Source: Zobellia russellii
GTDB lineage: Bacteria > Bacteroidota > Bacteroidia > Flavobacteriales > Flavobacteriaceae
DNA: 64,000 nucleotides
NCBI RefSeq assembly: GCF_018728565.1
Contig: NZ_JACSOI010000005.1
Location: 360,480-424,479, forward strand
Direction: 5' to 3'
The notes under the pieces are model-generated. The model was not told the origin of the DNA. It saw only the letters and a list, made by a program, of their open reading frames with translations, and did no database searches. The stretch's first letter is position 1, and each line of letters opens with the position of its first letter. Shown one piece after another: positions 37,797-46,740 of this stretch. The translations under genes were made by a program, and so were the position numbers.

Positions 37797-38561
37797 ATGA
37801 TCAAGGTTAGTATTTTAGGAACCGGAAATGTTGCCACCCACCTTTTCAGGGCTTTTTCCAACTCTGCAGAGATTGAAATTGTTCAGGTAATAGGTAGAAA
37901 CAAAGAGGCGCTTCAAGCCTTTGGAACGGAAGAAGAAACCACAACGGATTTCTCTAGATTAAAATTTTCAGATATTTTTATTGTTGCTTTAAGTGACTCA
38001 TCTATAAGCACTGTTTCACAAGAAATTACAATTAACAGAAGTTTAATTGTTCATACCTCTGGAAATACTCCAATGAGTGCGCTCTCAACACACCAAAGAC
38101 GAGGAGTGTTTTATCCACTACAGACTTTTAGCAAATCTAATGAGCTGGATTTTAAAAATGTTCCCGTCTGTCTGGAAGCGAATGACGAAGCCGATTTAGC
38201 TTTGTTAAAAAAACTCGCCCATCTGGTTTCAGAAAATGTTTATGAGATAAGTACAGAACAACGCAAAAGCCTTCACCTTGCCGCCGTATTCACAAATAAC
38301 TTTGCAAACTACATGTACCATGTTGGCTCTGAAATCTGCAAAGAGAACAATGTGCCTTTTGAAATACTGAGTCCGCTTATTCAAGAAACAGCGGAAAAAA
38401 TAAAAAACCTATCTCCTTTTGATGCCCAAACGGGCCCAGCTAGAAGAGGAGACCACAATACCATATCAAATCACTTAGAACAATTAAATAATACCGAGTA
38501 CAAAGCGGTCTATGAACTGCTCAGCAAATCAATAGAAAAAACATATGGAAAAGAGCTATAA
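37797..38561 (+). CDS. DUF2520 Rossmann-fold protein
   Basis: A 254-residue protein with an N-terminal NAD(P)-binding fold ('VSILGTGNVATHLFRAF') like pyrroline-5-carboxylate or F420-dependent reductases. The C-terminal DUF2520 helical domain includes 'HLAAVFTNNFANYMYHVG' and 'TGPARRGDHNTISNHL'. Its reaction is unknown. In Bacteroidota it often sits before kdsC and maf as here, and its 3' end overlaps kdsC by 17 bases. The start has an almost leaderless arrangement (near-consensus -7 element four bases upstream). Confidence 0.88.
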   Translation: MIKVSILGTGNVATHLFRAFSNSAEIEIVQVIGRNKEALQAFGTEEETTTDFSRLKFSDIFIVALSDSSISTVSQEITINRSLIVHTSGNTPMSALSTHQRRGVFYPLQTFSKSNELDFKNVPVCLEANDEADLALLKKLAHLVSENVYEISTEQRKSLHLAAVFTNNFANYMYHVGSEICKENNVPFEILSPLIQETAEKIKNLSPFDAQTGPARRGDHNTISNHLEQLNNTEYKAVYELLSKSIEKTYGKEL

Positions 38562-39072
38562 AGAATACCTTAAGAACATAGATACTTTTATTTTTGACGT
38601 AGACGGAGTTTTTACGGACAGCACCCTAATCATTACTACCGAAGGAGAAATGCTCCGCAGAATGAGCGTTAAAGACGGTTATGCGGTTAAGACCGCCCTT
38701 CAGAAAGGGTATAAAATCTGTATTATCTCAGGAGGAACCAATGAAGGAGTCCGTAAACGATTAAAAGAACTTGGAGTTACGGACATTTATTTAGGCGCGC
38801 ACCATAAAATGGATGTCCTAGAAGAGTATATGGGCAAGCACGGTATTGACCCAAGTACTATGCTTTATATGGGTGATGATATTCCGGATATTCCACCAAT
38901 GGAAACCGTTGCCCTACCCACTTGCCCGCAGAACGCCGTACCGGAAGTAAAGGCAAGGTCTATGTATGTTTCCCACAAAAACGGAGGCGAAGGTTGCGTA
39001 AGGGATGTTATAGAGCAAGTCTTAAAAGTAAAAGGGCATTGGATGACTAATTTTAGCGCGGCAAACGATTGA
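38545..39072 (+). CDS. kdsC: 3-deoxy-D-manno-octulosonate 8-phosphate phosphatase-like HAD hydrolase
   Basis: A 175-residue C0-type HAD phosphatase with the nucleophile motif 'IFDVDGVFTDS' (about residue 16), 'IISGG' as motif II, a lysine region, and 'YMGDDIPDIPPM' as motif IV. This length without a cap domain is that of KdsC, which dephosphorylates KDO-8-phosphate for lipopolysaccharide core synthesis as a tetramer. KdsA and KdsB are not in the window, so a sister HAD phosphatase remains possible. It overlaps the DUF2520 gene and is followed two bases later by maf. Confidence 0.85.
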   Translation: MEKSYKEYLKNIDTFIFDVDGVFTDSTLIITTEGEMLRRMSVKDGYAVKTALQKGYKICIISGGTNEGVRKRLKELGVTDIYLGAHHKMDVLEEYMGKHGIDPSTMLYMGDDIPDIPPMETVALPTCPQNAVPEVKARSMYVSHKNGGEGCVRDVIEQVLKVKGHWMTNFSAAND

Positions 39073-39074
39073 TT

Positions 39075-39656
39075 ATGCTCAACCTGAACCACCACACCAT
39101 CATACTTGCCAGTGGCTCCCCAAGAAGACATCAGTTTTTAAAAGAAATGGGGATTCCGTTTGAAGTCCGATTGAAATCGGTAGATGAAATTTACCCTCCC
39201 GAATTAAAAGGAAGCGAGATTAGCGATTATTTGGCAAAATTGAAAGCAGATGCTTTTGACGGGGCTTTGAAAAAAGAAGAGATTCTGATTACCTCGGACA
39301 CCGTAGTCTGGCACAATGGTATTTCATTGGCCAAAGCAGCAGATGCTGAAGAAGCCTACGAAATGATAAAAGCGCTATCCGGAGATTGGCATGAGGTCAT
39401 AACATCGGTTTGTTTTACTACACCCAACAGTCAAAAAGTAGTTAATGAAATTACCCGGGTCAAGTTCCGGAATTTATCCGACGAAGAAATCCGTTATTAT
39501 ATTAACACTTACAAACCCTATGATAAAGCAGGTGCATATGGTATTCAAGAATGGATAGGCCTTACCGCAATTGAAGAGATTAAAGGGTCTTACCCTAATG
39601 TTGTGGGGCTCCCCACCCAGTTGGTATACAAAACGTTAAGCACTATGGTTAAATAG
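39075..39656 (+). CDS. maf: Maf family nucleoside triphosphate pyrophosphatase
   Basis: A Maf/YhdE-type protein that hydrolyses non-canonical or methylated NTPs, or dTTP/UTP. It shows 'ILASGSPRRHQFLKEMGI' at the N-terminus, 'ILITSDTVVW' with the catalytic aspartate, and 'DKAGAYGIQEW' with the closing lysine-aspartate region. I use the ATG at 39075 (193 residues). The frame also opens at TTG 39069, which would overlap the kdsC stop by four bases. It is third in a compact forward operon. Confidence 0.92.
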   Translation: MLNLNHHTIILASGSPRRHQFLKEMGIPFEVRLKSVDEIYPPELKGSEISDYLAKLKADAFDGALKKEEILITSDTVVWHNGISLAKAADAEEAYEMIKALSGDWHEVITSVCFTTPNSQKVVNEITRVKFRNLSDEEIRYYINTYKPYDKAGAYGIQEWIGLTAIEEIKGSYPNVVGLPTQLVYKTLSTMVK

Positions 39657-39690
39657 TTCTTTTTGATTAATTTTAATAAAAATTCATCTC

Positions 39691-40638
39691 ATGACAACCG
39701 GAACAAGACAAAACCTATCGCTTATAGTCATTGCTGCGCTCTTATCTTTTACCCAATCCTGTAAAGAGGTTGAAAAAGAGACAAATAAAGAGGTAGCCCT
39801 AAATACTGAAAAGCCCGTAGAAACATCAAAAAAGGAGCTTACCAGTGAATTTAAGGAGTATTGGTATGGCGGAGAGGCGGAAATAACATCTTACAAATTA
39901 GAACAGGCCCGCTATGGTGAAATCCGAGACGGCGAAGCGGTTTTAATTTATGTTACGGAACCTTTTTTGAAGAAGAAACAAGTAAAAGCGGATGGACATA
40001 ATCCTGATAACATCCCCGTTTTAAAACTCAATTCCACAAAAAAATACCTTACCGGAATTTATCCTTACGCCATCATGAACAGTACTTTTTATCCCGTTCA
40101 TGACAATGACCACGCCATTAAGGTCTCCTTCTCTGCACAGGAATGGTGCGGGCAGGTTTACGCACAACTTAACAACCGGGATAAATTTGATGTAATGTCT
40201 CACTCTTATTTTGAAAGTGAGGCGGACCAAAATTTACAATTAGAGAAAACAACTCTTGAAAACGAGCTTTGGAACAAAATTCGTATCGCACCAAAATCTT
40301 TACCAACAGGCGAATTGGAAATAATTCCCTCAATGGAATTTATTAGACTATCTCACAAAGAGTTAAAAGCATATAAGTCAATTGCAAGTTTAAGTGATGA
40401 CAATGGTCTTTCAACCTATAAAATAACGTATCCGGAATTAGAAAGAACCTTAGAAATAAATTTCACTACTGCCTTTCCGCATAGTATTGAAAGCTGGACG
40501 GATACCTTTGTTAGTGGCTTTGGAAAAAACGCTAAATCCATGACCTCTACCGCTACCAAGATAAAAACTTTAAAGACCCCCTATTGGCAACAAAATGGAA
40601 ATAAGCATCTATCTTTGCGGGATAGTTTAGGTTTATAA
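39691..40638 (+). CDS. Putative lipoprotein of unknown function
   Basis: A 315-residue exported lipoprotein with its lipobox at Cys24 ('LSFTQSC'). The body is mixed alpha/beta with no catalytic motif I recognise. Conserved-looking blocks are 'EYWYGGEAEITSYKLEQARY', 'YPYAIMNSTFYPV' and 'SFSAQEWCGQVYAQL'. Proteins like this beside maf have, I believe, been labelled 'septum formation inhibitor Maf' in flavobacterial genomes, apparently by position; this one has no Maf motif. It follows maf by 34 bases and precedes the MscS gene by four. Confidence 0.7.
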   Translation: MTTGTRQNLSLIVIAALLSFTQSCKEVEKETNKEVALNTEKPVETSKKELTSEFKEYWYGGEAEITSYKLEQARYGEIRDGEAVLIYVTEPFLKKKQVKADGHNPDNIPVLKLNSTKKYLTGIYPYAIMNSTFYPVHDNDHAIKVSFSAQEWCGQVYAQLNNRDKFDVMSHSYFESEADQNLQLEKTTLENELWNKIRIAPKSLPTGELEIIPSMEFIRLSHKELKAYKSIASLSDDNGLSTYKITYPELERTLEINFTTAFPHSIESWTDTFVSGFGKNAKSMTSTATKIKTLKTPYWQQNGNKHLSLRDSLGL

Positions 40639-40642
40639 ATTT

Positions 40643-41188
40643 ATGCAAGAATTTCTTATTTCCAACAAGCACGAAATCATAGCTACAGCTATTACTTTCT
40701 GTATCCTTCTAATTCTAAAATTTATAACGGATAAGACCATTCGTAAAATTGGCAGAATTAGTGATATTGTTGAAGCACGGACCCTTTTAATTACAAAATA
40801 CGCCTCTTTACTCCTTACATTAATTGGGTTTGGGGTCATTTCCTTTATTTGGGGCGTAAATTTCAAAGAAGTTGGCCTTGTGTTTTCTTCGGTGTTTGCG
40901 GTAATTGGGGTTGCCTTATTCGCCAGTTGGTCTATTCTGAGCAATATAACCGCAGGTGTAGTTCTGTTTTTTTCATTTCCGTTTAAAATCGGGGACAAGG
41001 TTAAAATTCTAGACAAAGATATAGAGTCCGAAGAACCCTTTTTAATAGAGGACATAAGGGCTTTTCATGTAAGCCTAAGAAAATCCAATGGTGAACTTTT
41101 GGTATACCCGAACAATTTGATGATGCAAAAAGCGGTAACGCTTATTTACAATTCAGAAGATACCCCAGACGGTAGTGAAGAAGCTTAA
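40643..41188 (+). CDS. Small-conductance mechanosensitive channel, MscS family
   Basis: A 181-residue compact MscS protein: two or three membrane helices, the pore-lining helix in 'FAVIGVALFASWSILSNITA', then the beta domain with 'FPFKIGDKVKIL' and 'LVYPNNLMMQKAV'. The C-terminal alpha/beta vestibule domain of full-length MscS is missing, so this is a short form. It would release solutes on hypo-osmotic shock. It is the last gene of the DUF2520-kdsC-maf-lipoprotein run. Confidence 0.88.
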   Translation: MQEFLISNKHEIIATAITFCILLILKFITDKTIRKIGRISDIVEARTLLITKYASLLLTLIGFGVISFIWGVNFKEVGLVFSSVFAVIGVALFASWSILSNITAGVVLFFSFPFKIGDKVKILDKDIESEEPFLIEDIRAFHVSLRKSNGELLVYPNNLMMQKAVTLIYNSEDTPDGSEEA

Positions 41189-41258
41189 TCTTAAACATCC
41201 TTAATTTATGGGTAAAACCACAAATTTAATTTTGTTAAAGAAGTTTTAAAAACCCCGC

Positions 41259-41285
41259 TTGCCCCCTTTAAACTTTCTATCTTTG
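41259..41285 (+). promoter_or_regulatory. Promoter of the PIG-L deacetylase operon (TTG, 16-base spacer, TATCTTTG)
   Basis: TTG at 41259-41261 and an exact TATCTTTG at 41278-41285 form a near-consensus Bacteroidota promoter. The start codon at 41338 is 52 bases further on. Confidence 0.55.
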
Positions 41286-41337
41286 ATTTGGTGCCATCTC
41301 TGTAAATTGGTGGCTTCACCAAACAAAAACCAACTTT

Positions 41338-43863
41338 ATGCGATATCTTTTGGCAATCTTTGCCGGAACTTTTCTGTCCTTAAACATTACTTATGCACAG
41401 AAACCTGTGCAACCGTCCACTTCCGAGATTTACCATTCCCTTGAAAAATTGAATTTCTTGGGTACCGCATTGTACATTGCCGCACACCCGGATGACGAAA
41501 ATACAAGGCTTATTTCCTACCTGTCCAACCATACCAAAGCCAGGACCGGTTACCTTTCATTAACTAGGGGCGATGGTGGACAAAACCTAATTGGCCCTGA
41601 ATTACGTGAGCTTCTTGGAGTTTTACGTACGCAAGAGCTTCTGGCCGCCAGACGCGTAGATGGTGGAGAACAGTTTTTTTCCAGAGCCAATGATTTTGGA
41701 TACTCAAAACACCCGGACGAAACCCTTGAAATATGGGATAAAGAAGCAGTGCTAGGAGATGTGGTTTGGACCATTAGAAACTTTAGACCAGATGTAATCA
41801 TAAATAGGTTTGACCATAGAAGTCCGGGAACTACTCATGGGCACCATACTTCATCTGCAATGCTCAGTTTTGAAGCTTTTGATTTAGCCAATGACAAGTC
41901 TGCGTACAGTGAGCAATTGAAACTGACCGAAACTTGGCAGCCAAAAAGGCTTTTTTTCAACACATCATGGTGGTTTTACGGCAGCCAAGAAAAGTTTGAT
42001 AAAGCCGATAAATCCAAAATGGTGAATTTGGATATTGGAACTTATTACCCAGTACTTGGGAAGTCCAACAACGAAATTGCGGCATTGGCCAGCAGCCAGC
42101 ATTTGTGCCAAGGGTTTGGTCGCCTATCACAACGCGGCTCGGAAAATGAATATGTAGAATTGCTGAAGGGAACAATGCCCAACAACTCCAATGATATTTT
42201 TGAAGGAATAGACACCTCTTGGTCTCGCATAACCGGTGGGAAGGCAGTTGGGGAGATTCTTTATGCAGTTGAAAAGAATTTTGATTTTACCAACCCATCC
42301 AAACATTTGTCCCAATTATTGGAAGCCTACGAGCTGCTCCAAAAAGTTGAAGACAATTACTGGAGGGAATTAAAGTCACAGGAACTAAAGAACATAATTC
42401 TGAACATTAGCGGTCTCTATTTAGAAGCTTCCGCCGAAACCTCATTTACAAACCCTGGTGGCAAAATTAAAATTAATGTAGAGGCCGTGAATAGGAGTTC
42501 TTCGGATATTGCTCTGAATACTATTTCCATTTCTTCAACAAATAAAACTATTCAACCTTCCATCGCACTAAAAAATAACGAGAAGCAAAATTTTGAAATT
42601 GATATAGACGTACCAAGTACAACAAATTACACAAGCCCTTATTGGCTAAACGAAAAGGGTAGTTTAGGCATGTACAAGGTAGATGACCAAAGCCTTATTG
42701 GCAAGCCCGAAACACCACGCGCATCTCTGGTAAAATTTGAGCTTGAATTTAATGGAAAAAGTATAACAATTGAAAAGCCTGTTATCCATCACTATGCTAA
42801 GCCGGATAAAGGCGAACTCTTTCAGCCTTTTGAGATACTTCCCGAAGCAACTGCAAGTTTTAGTGATAAAGTTTTGATTTTTGCCGATGGTGAACCTAAA
42901 AAAGTGCCCGTTACGATTAAAGCCCATGCCGATAATATAAAGGGAGAGCTTTTGCTTAACCATTCCAAAGGATGGGGCATAGATGCTGAATCAAAGTCTT
43001 TTGAGATTGCAAAAAAGGGAGACCAACAAACTTTGATTTTCACTTTAACCCCACCTGCAACCGAAGATGAGAGCTATATTTCGCCCATCATAAAATTAAA
43101 CGGCAAGGAGGTTACTAAGGAGCTGGCGATTATAGCCTATGACCATATTCCAACCCAGTCCGTTTTACTGCCTTCAGAAGCTAAAGTAGTCCGCCTGAAC
43201 ATTAAAAAATCTGGAGAGCACATTGGTTATATTGTTGGTGCCGGTGACGAAGTTCCAGAGAGTTTAAGGCAAATTGGTTACATTGTACACACCATTGACC
43301 CAAATACTATAGCTAAAGGAACGTTGGACAAGTATGATGCAGTAGTGGTTGGTATTAGAGCATATAACGTACTTGACCAATTAAAGTTTAAACAACGGTA
43401 TCTTTTTGATTATGTTGAAAATGGAGGTAATCTTGTGGTGCAATACAATACTGCGGGAAGATGGGGAGACCAATTTGAAAACCTTGCTCCCTACCCTATT
43501 ACCTTGTCTAGAGACCGGGTAACCGATGAAAACTCAGCTGTTGAAATACTGGCCAAAAAACATGCTTTAATAAATTACCCTAATAAAATTAACAAAGATG
43601 ATTTTAATGGGTGGGTACAAGAACGCGGATTATACTTCCCGAGCAAGTGGTCCAAGGAATTCACCCCTATTTTATCTATGAGCGATAAAGGAGAATCTGC
43701 AAAAAAGGGAAGTCTTTTAATAGCTCCTTACGGAAAAGGGAATTACATTTATACAGGATTGAGCTTTTTTAGAGAGCTACCTGCAGGCGTACCCGGAGCG
43801 TACAAGTTGTTCGCCAACATGCTCTCCGTTGAAAAGAATATACAACCTACCAAATTGAATTAG
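41338..43863 (+). CDS. Large secreted PIG-L/LmbE family deacetylase
   Basis: An 841-residue exported protein with an N-terminal signal ('LLAIFAGTFLSLNITYA'). Residues about 40-280 form an LmbE/PIG-L zinc deacetylase domain: 'IAAHPDDENTRLISY' (His50, the AHPDDE motif), 'TRGDGGQNL' and the late histidines in 'GTTHGHHTSS'. The C-terminal 550 residues comprise beta-sandwich domains and a Rossmann-like glutamine-amidotransferase-like fold near the end ('YDAVVVGIRAYNVLDQ', 'GGNLVVQYNT'). It probably removes an acyl group from an N-acylated sugar. It is coupled to a 33-residue membrane protein and a sodium:solute symporter, suggesting processing followed by uptake. Confidence 0.88.
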   Translation: MRYLLAIFAGTFLSLNITYAQKPVQPSTSEIYHSLEKLNFLGTALYIAAHPDDENTRLISYLSNHTKARTGYLSLTRGDGGQNLIGPELRELLGVLRTQELLAARRVDGGEQFFSRANDFGYSKHPDETLEIWDKEAVLGDVVWTIRNFRPDVIINRFDHRSPGTTHGHHTSSAMLSFEAFDLANDKSAYSEQLKLTETWQPKRLFFNTSWWFYGSQEKFDKADKSKMVNLDIGTYYPVLGKSNNEIAALASSQHLCQGFGRLSQRGSENEYVELLKGTMPNNSNDIFEGIDTSWSRITGGKAVGEILYAVEKNFDFTNPSKHLSQLLEAYELLQKVEDNYWRELKSQELKNIILNISGLYLEASAETSFTNPGGKIKINVEAVNRSSSDIALNTISISSTNKTIQPSIALKNNEKQNFEIDIDVPSTTNYTSPYWLNEKGSLGMYKVDDQSLIGKPETPRASLVKFELEFNGKSITIEKPVIHHYAKPDKGELFQPFEILPEATASFSDKVLIFADGEPKKVPVTIKAHADNIKGELLLNHSKGWGIDAESKSFEIAKKGDQQTLIFTLTPPATEDESYISPIIKLNGKEVTKELAIIAYDHIPTQSVLLPSEAKVVRLNIKKSGEHIGYIVGAGDEVPESLRQIGYIVHTIDPNTIAKGTLDKYDAVVVGIRAYNVLDQLKFKQRYLFDYVENGGNLVVQYNTAGRWGDQFENLAPYPITLSRDRVTDENSAVEILAKKHALINYPNKINKDDFNGWVQERGLYFPSKWSKEFTPILSMSDKGESAKKGSLLIAPYGKGNYIYTGLSFFRELPAGVPGAYKLFANMLSVEKNIQPTKLN

Positions 43864-43866
43864 ACC

Positions 43867-43968
43867 ATGTTAGATAAGTTCGATTGGAAAAAAGAATACT
43901 CGCTAGTACTGATACTGAATATCGTCTATGTGCTAATATTTTGCTACTTAATGACCGCATTTACCTAA
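43867..43968 (+). CDS. 33-residue single-pass membrane microprotein
   Basis: A complete small frame, ATG 43867 to TAA 43966-43968, starts three bases after the deacetylase stop and ends one base before the symporter ATG. It encodes a charged N-terminus (MLDKFDWKKEYS) followed by one hydrophobic helix (LVLILNIVYVLIFCYLM) and a short tail. The tight fit between two co-directional genes argues that it is translated. By topology it could be an accessory subunit of the symporter. I know of no named family. Spacing is direct evidence; the role is inference. Confidence 0.65.
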   Translation: MLDKFDWKKEYSLVLILNIVYVLIFCYLMTAFT

Positions 43969-43969
43969 T

Positions 43970-45703
43970 ATGGGAACATTAGATTGGATTGTTTTATCAA
44001 GTACACTCCTATTCATTGTTGCGTACGGTGTTTGGAAAACCAAAGGCAGCAAAAGCGTAGAAGACTATGTTGCTGGAGGAAAAGACGCCAAATGGTGGAC
44101 CATAGGTCTATCCGTAATGGCAACACAAGCCAGTGCCATAACGTTCCTTTCAACGCCGGGACAAGCCTTTCATGACGGCATGGGGTTTGTCCAATTTTAT
44201 TTTGGGCTGCCATTGGCCATGATCATTATCTGTTTGGTGTTCATTCCCATTTACCACAGGCTAAAAGTATATACTGCCTATGAATTTCTTGAAAATCGTT
44301 TTGATTTAAAGACCAGGTCACTAGCCGCCATACTATTTTTAGTGCAAAGAGGCCTTGCGGCAGGTATTACCATTTTTGCGCCATCGATCATCTTATCGGC
44401 AGTACTGGGTTGGGACCTTAGGACTCTTAATATTATTATTGGCGTGTTGGTTATCATCTATACCGTATCCGGAGGAACCAAAGCAGTAAGCGTTACGCAA
44501 AAGCAGCAGATGTTCATTATTATGACCGGCATGTTCATCACCTTCTTTTTTATATTGGGGTACCTTCCGGCAGACATCAATTTTGGAAAAGCACTTAAAA
44601 TAGCCGGGGCCAGCAACAAACTGAATATCATAGACTTTAGCTTTGACACCAAGAGCAGGTATACTTTTTGGAGCGGAATAACAGGAGGACTCTTTTTAGC
44701 ACTCGCCTATTTTGGTACGGACCAAAGTCAGGTACAACGGTATCTTTCCGGAAAATCATTACGTGAAAGTCAATTAGGATTAGTCTTTAACGGATTACTT
44801 AAAATACCAATGCAATTCTTCATCCTATTGGTAGGCGTTATGGTATTTGTGTTTTATCAGTATAATCCATCACCTTTAAACTTTAACCCAGCCGCTACCG
44901 AAGCCGTTATGAGCTCCGAATATGCAAAGGACTATTCCATTCTACAAGAAGGACAGGAACGCCTAGAGGCCGAAAAGAAAATGGCGCAGAATAAATTCTC
45001 TGCAGCCTTGGAGCTTAAAGAGTATAGTGCAGTTGAAGAGGCCAAGCAGGAAATAATTCGTTTAAATGTTAAAGATAGTACCAACCGTGCCGCTGCCAGA
45101 GCCCTTATAAAAGAAGCGGATGACGTGGTCGAAACCAATGATAAAGATTATGTCTTTATCCATTTTATACTACATAATCTTCCTAGAGGTTTAATAGGGC
45201 TACTTTTGGCAGTTATATTATCTGCAGCCATGTCCTCCACGGCTTCGGAACTTAATGCCCTAGGTACTATTACAGCCTTAGATTTATATAAAAGAAACAA
45301 GAAAGACCTCTCTACGGACGAGCACTATGTTAAAGCAACAAAATTTTTCACCCTTATCTGGGGAATTATAGCCATTTTTATAGCCAGTATCGCCAACCTG
45401 TTCGACAATCTTATTCAATTAGTAAATATTATTGGTTCTGTGTTTTACGGTAATGTTCTAGGTATATTCCTGTTGGCATTTTTCTTTAAGTTCGTAAAAG
45501 GTAATGCTGTATTCTTTGCGGCTGTACTTACTCAGTTAATTGTCTTTGTGCTTTTTTACAATCTCATATTCATTCACCCGACCGGGGAGGAAAAGTTAGG
45601 ATATCTTTGGCTTAACTTTATAGGCGCGGCCATGGTAATCGCAATGGCAATTGCTTTTGAAGGGTTTGACAGGCTATTGAAGAAACCTCTGGCGAGTAAA
45701 TAA
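43970..45703 (+). CDS. Sodium:solute symporter (SSS family)
   Basis: A 577-residue inner membrane transporter of the SSS (SLC5) family with about 13 helices. 'SVEDYVAGGKDAKWWTIGLS' leads into helix 1 with 'MATQASAITFLSTPGQ', and a late 'LSAAMSSTASELNALGTI' segment carries the sodium-site serines. A long hydrophilic loop rich in Lys and Glu (about residues 310-395) interrupts the second half. The substrate is unknown, perhaps the sugar or acid released by the upstream deacetylase. It ends the three-gene operon, followed by a strong bidirectional terminator. Confidence 0.92.
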   Translation: MGTLDWIVLSSTLLFIVAYGVWKTKGSKSVEDYVAGGKDAKWWTIGLSVMATQASAITFLSTPGQAFHDGMGFVQFYFGLPLAMIIICLVFIPIYHRLKVYTAYEFLENRFDLKTRSLAAILFLVQRGLAAGITIFAPSIILSAVLGWDLRTLNIIIGVLVIIYTVSGGTKAVSVTQKQQMFIIMTGMFITFFFILGYLPADINFGKALKIAGASNKLNIIDFSFDTKSRYTFWSGITGGLFLALAYFGTDQSQVQRYLSGKSLRESQLGLVFNGLLKIPMQFFILLVGVMVFVFYQYNPSPLNFNPAATEAVMSSEYAKDYSILQEGQERLEAEKKMAQNKFSAALELKEYSAVEEAKQEIIRLNVKDSTNRAAARALIKEADDVVETNDKDYVFIHFILHNLPRGLIGLLLAVILSAAMSSTASELNALGTITALDLYKRNKKDLSTDEHYVKATKFFTLIWGIIAIFIASIANLFDNLIQLVNIIGSVFYGNVLGIFLLAFFFKFVKGNAVFFAAVLTQLIVFVLFYNLIFIHPTGEEKLGYLWLNFIGAAMVIAMAIAFEGFDRLLKKPLASK

Positions 45704-45760
45704 TTTACAGAAGTATTCCTGCTTTATATTTTTACTTTTTTTCTTCAGTACGTATAAAAT

Positions 45761-45797
45761 AAAACCCCGGTCTTCCATTGGAAGGCCGGGGTTTTTA
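45761..45797. terminator. Bidirectional terminator between the symporter and DUF2911 genes
   Basis: AAAACCCCGGTCTTCC pairs with GGAAGGCCGGGGTTTT (one G-T pair) around a three-base loop, with A and T runs at the ends. It serves both convergent genes. Confidence 0.9.
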
Positions 45798-45813
45798 TAT
45801 AAGAATACAAAGC

Positions 45814-46662
45814 TTATTTAGCGCTCCACTCTTTAATAGAGTCGGTATTCATTTTAACGTAATCATCATTACCTGCTTCTTTTGCTTTTTCCAAAGACTT
45901 TTTAGCAGTTTTGATAGCTCCTTTTTTATCGCCCGATTTTGCTTGGATAAGGGATTGCTGACGCAATTGCCAAAAAGCAGGCTCTTCAGTCATGGACATA
46001 GCCTTGTCCATCCATTCAGATGCTTTTTTAATGTCTTTGTCCTCACTTGAAAAATAAACAGCGGCAGCGTAGTAATCATCTGCTTTTGGAGAACCCGCCA
46101 TAGTTTTTTCAATATCGGCCATTACTTTTGAATCCGTTGGAACTTCAAAAGGAACAGCAACATAAGTTTTCTCCCACATCATTCCCAAATTGGCAGAATT
46201 ACTTGTCATATCATCTATTGTAATAGTGAACGCCTCAATATCTACAGGTAACGTATAAACTTCTGCGGATGTCTTGGCTACCACTTTGCTATCGTCCCAA
46301 TTTTTAGGTGTACCACCTCCATCAATATCCGTATAAAAGAAAACTTCCCAAGAACTTGCTCCTGGCTTCGTAAAAATGGAATATGTACCTGCCTTAACAT
46401 CTTGACCAGCTATTTTTACGTCATCACTAAAACTTACTTTAGTATACGCATTAGCTCCTGTTCTCCATAATTTGCCGTGCGGAACAAGGTCTCCAAAAAT
46501 AGTTCTCCCACGCATAGATGGCCTAGAATACTCTACGGTAACATCTGTTAAACCTACGGTTTGTTGTAGCTTAGAAGCTGGACTAGGTGCTGGAGTGTTT
46601 ATTTGGGCCTGCATAGTAACAGAAGCAAATACTACACTTGCTAAAAGGATAATTTTTTTCAT
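45814..46662 (-). CDS. DUF2911 domain exported protein
   Basis: A 282-residue exported protein. The ATG at 46662 puts the signal peptide 'MKKIILLASVVFASVTMQAQ' at the N-terminus; the open frame upstream to 46686 lacks one and reaches the promoter element. Residues about 25-175 match DUF2911 ('VTVEYSRPSMRGRTIFGDLV', 'WRTGANAYTKVSF', 'AGTYSIFTKPG'). The C-terminal third has TPR-like helices. Function is unknown; the family is frequent in Bacteroidota. It has its own promoter and shares a terminator with the symporter. Confidence 0.85.
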   Translation of the reverse strand: MKKIILLASVVFASVTMQAQINTPAPSPASKLQQTVGLTDVTVEYSRPSMRGRTIFGDLVPHGKLWRTGANAYTKVSFSDDVKIAGQDVKAGTYSIFTKPGASSWEVFFYTDIDGGGTPKNWDDSKVVAKTSAEVYTLPVDIEAFTITIDDMTSNSANLGMMWEKTYVAVPFEVPTDSKVMADIEKTMAGSPKADDYYAAAVYFSSEDKDIKKASEWMDKAMSMTEEPAFWQLRQQSLIQAKSGDKKGAIKTAKKSLEKAKEAGNDDYVKMNTDSIKEWSAK

Positions 46663-46685
46663 TTGAATTGATTTTTTAGTTTCCA

Positions 46686-46693
46686 CAAAACTA
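46686..46693 (-). promoter_or_regulatory. Candidate -7 element TAGTTTTG for the DUF2911 gene
   Basis: Exact TAnnTTTG match 23 bases before the ATG at 46662; a leader of about 17 bases would follow. Confidence 0.4.
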
Positions 46694-46740
46694 AATATAA
46701 ACCATCTTACATATGTTAATGAAATCCTAAATTAGACCGT

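Noticed and set aside
39691..40638. Annotation as septum formation inhibitor Maf
   Set aside because: No Maf motif; the true Maf protein is the gene just upstream. The label appears to come from position only.
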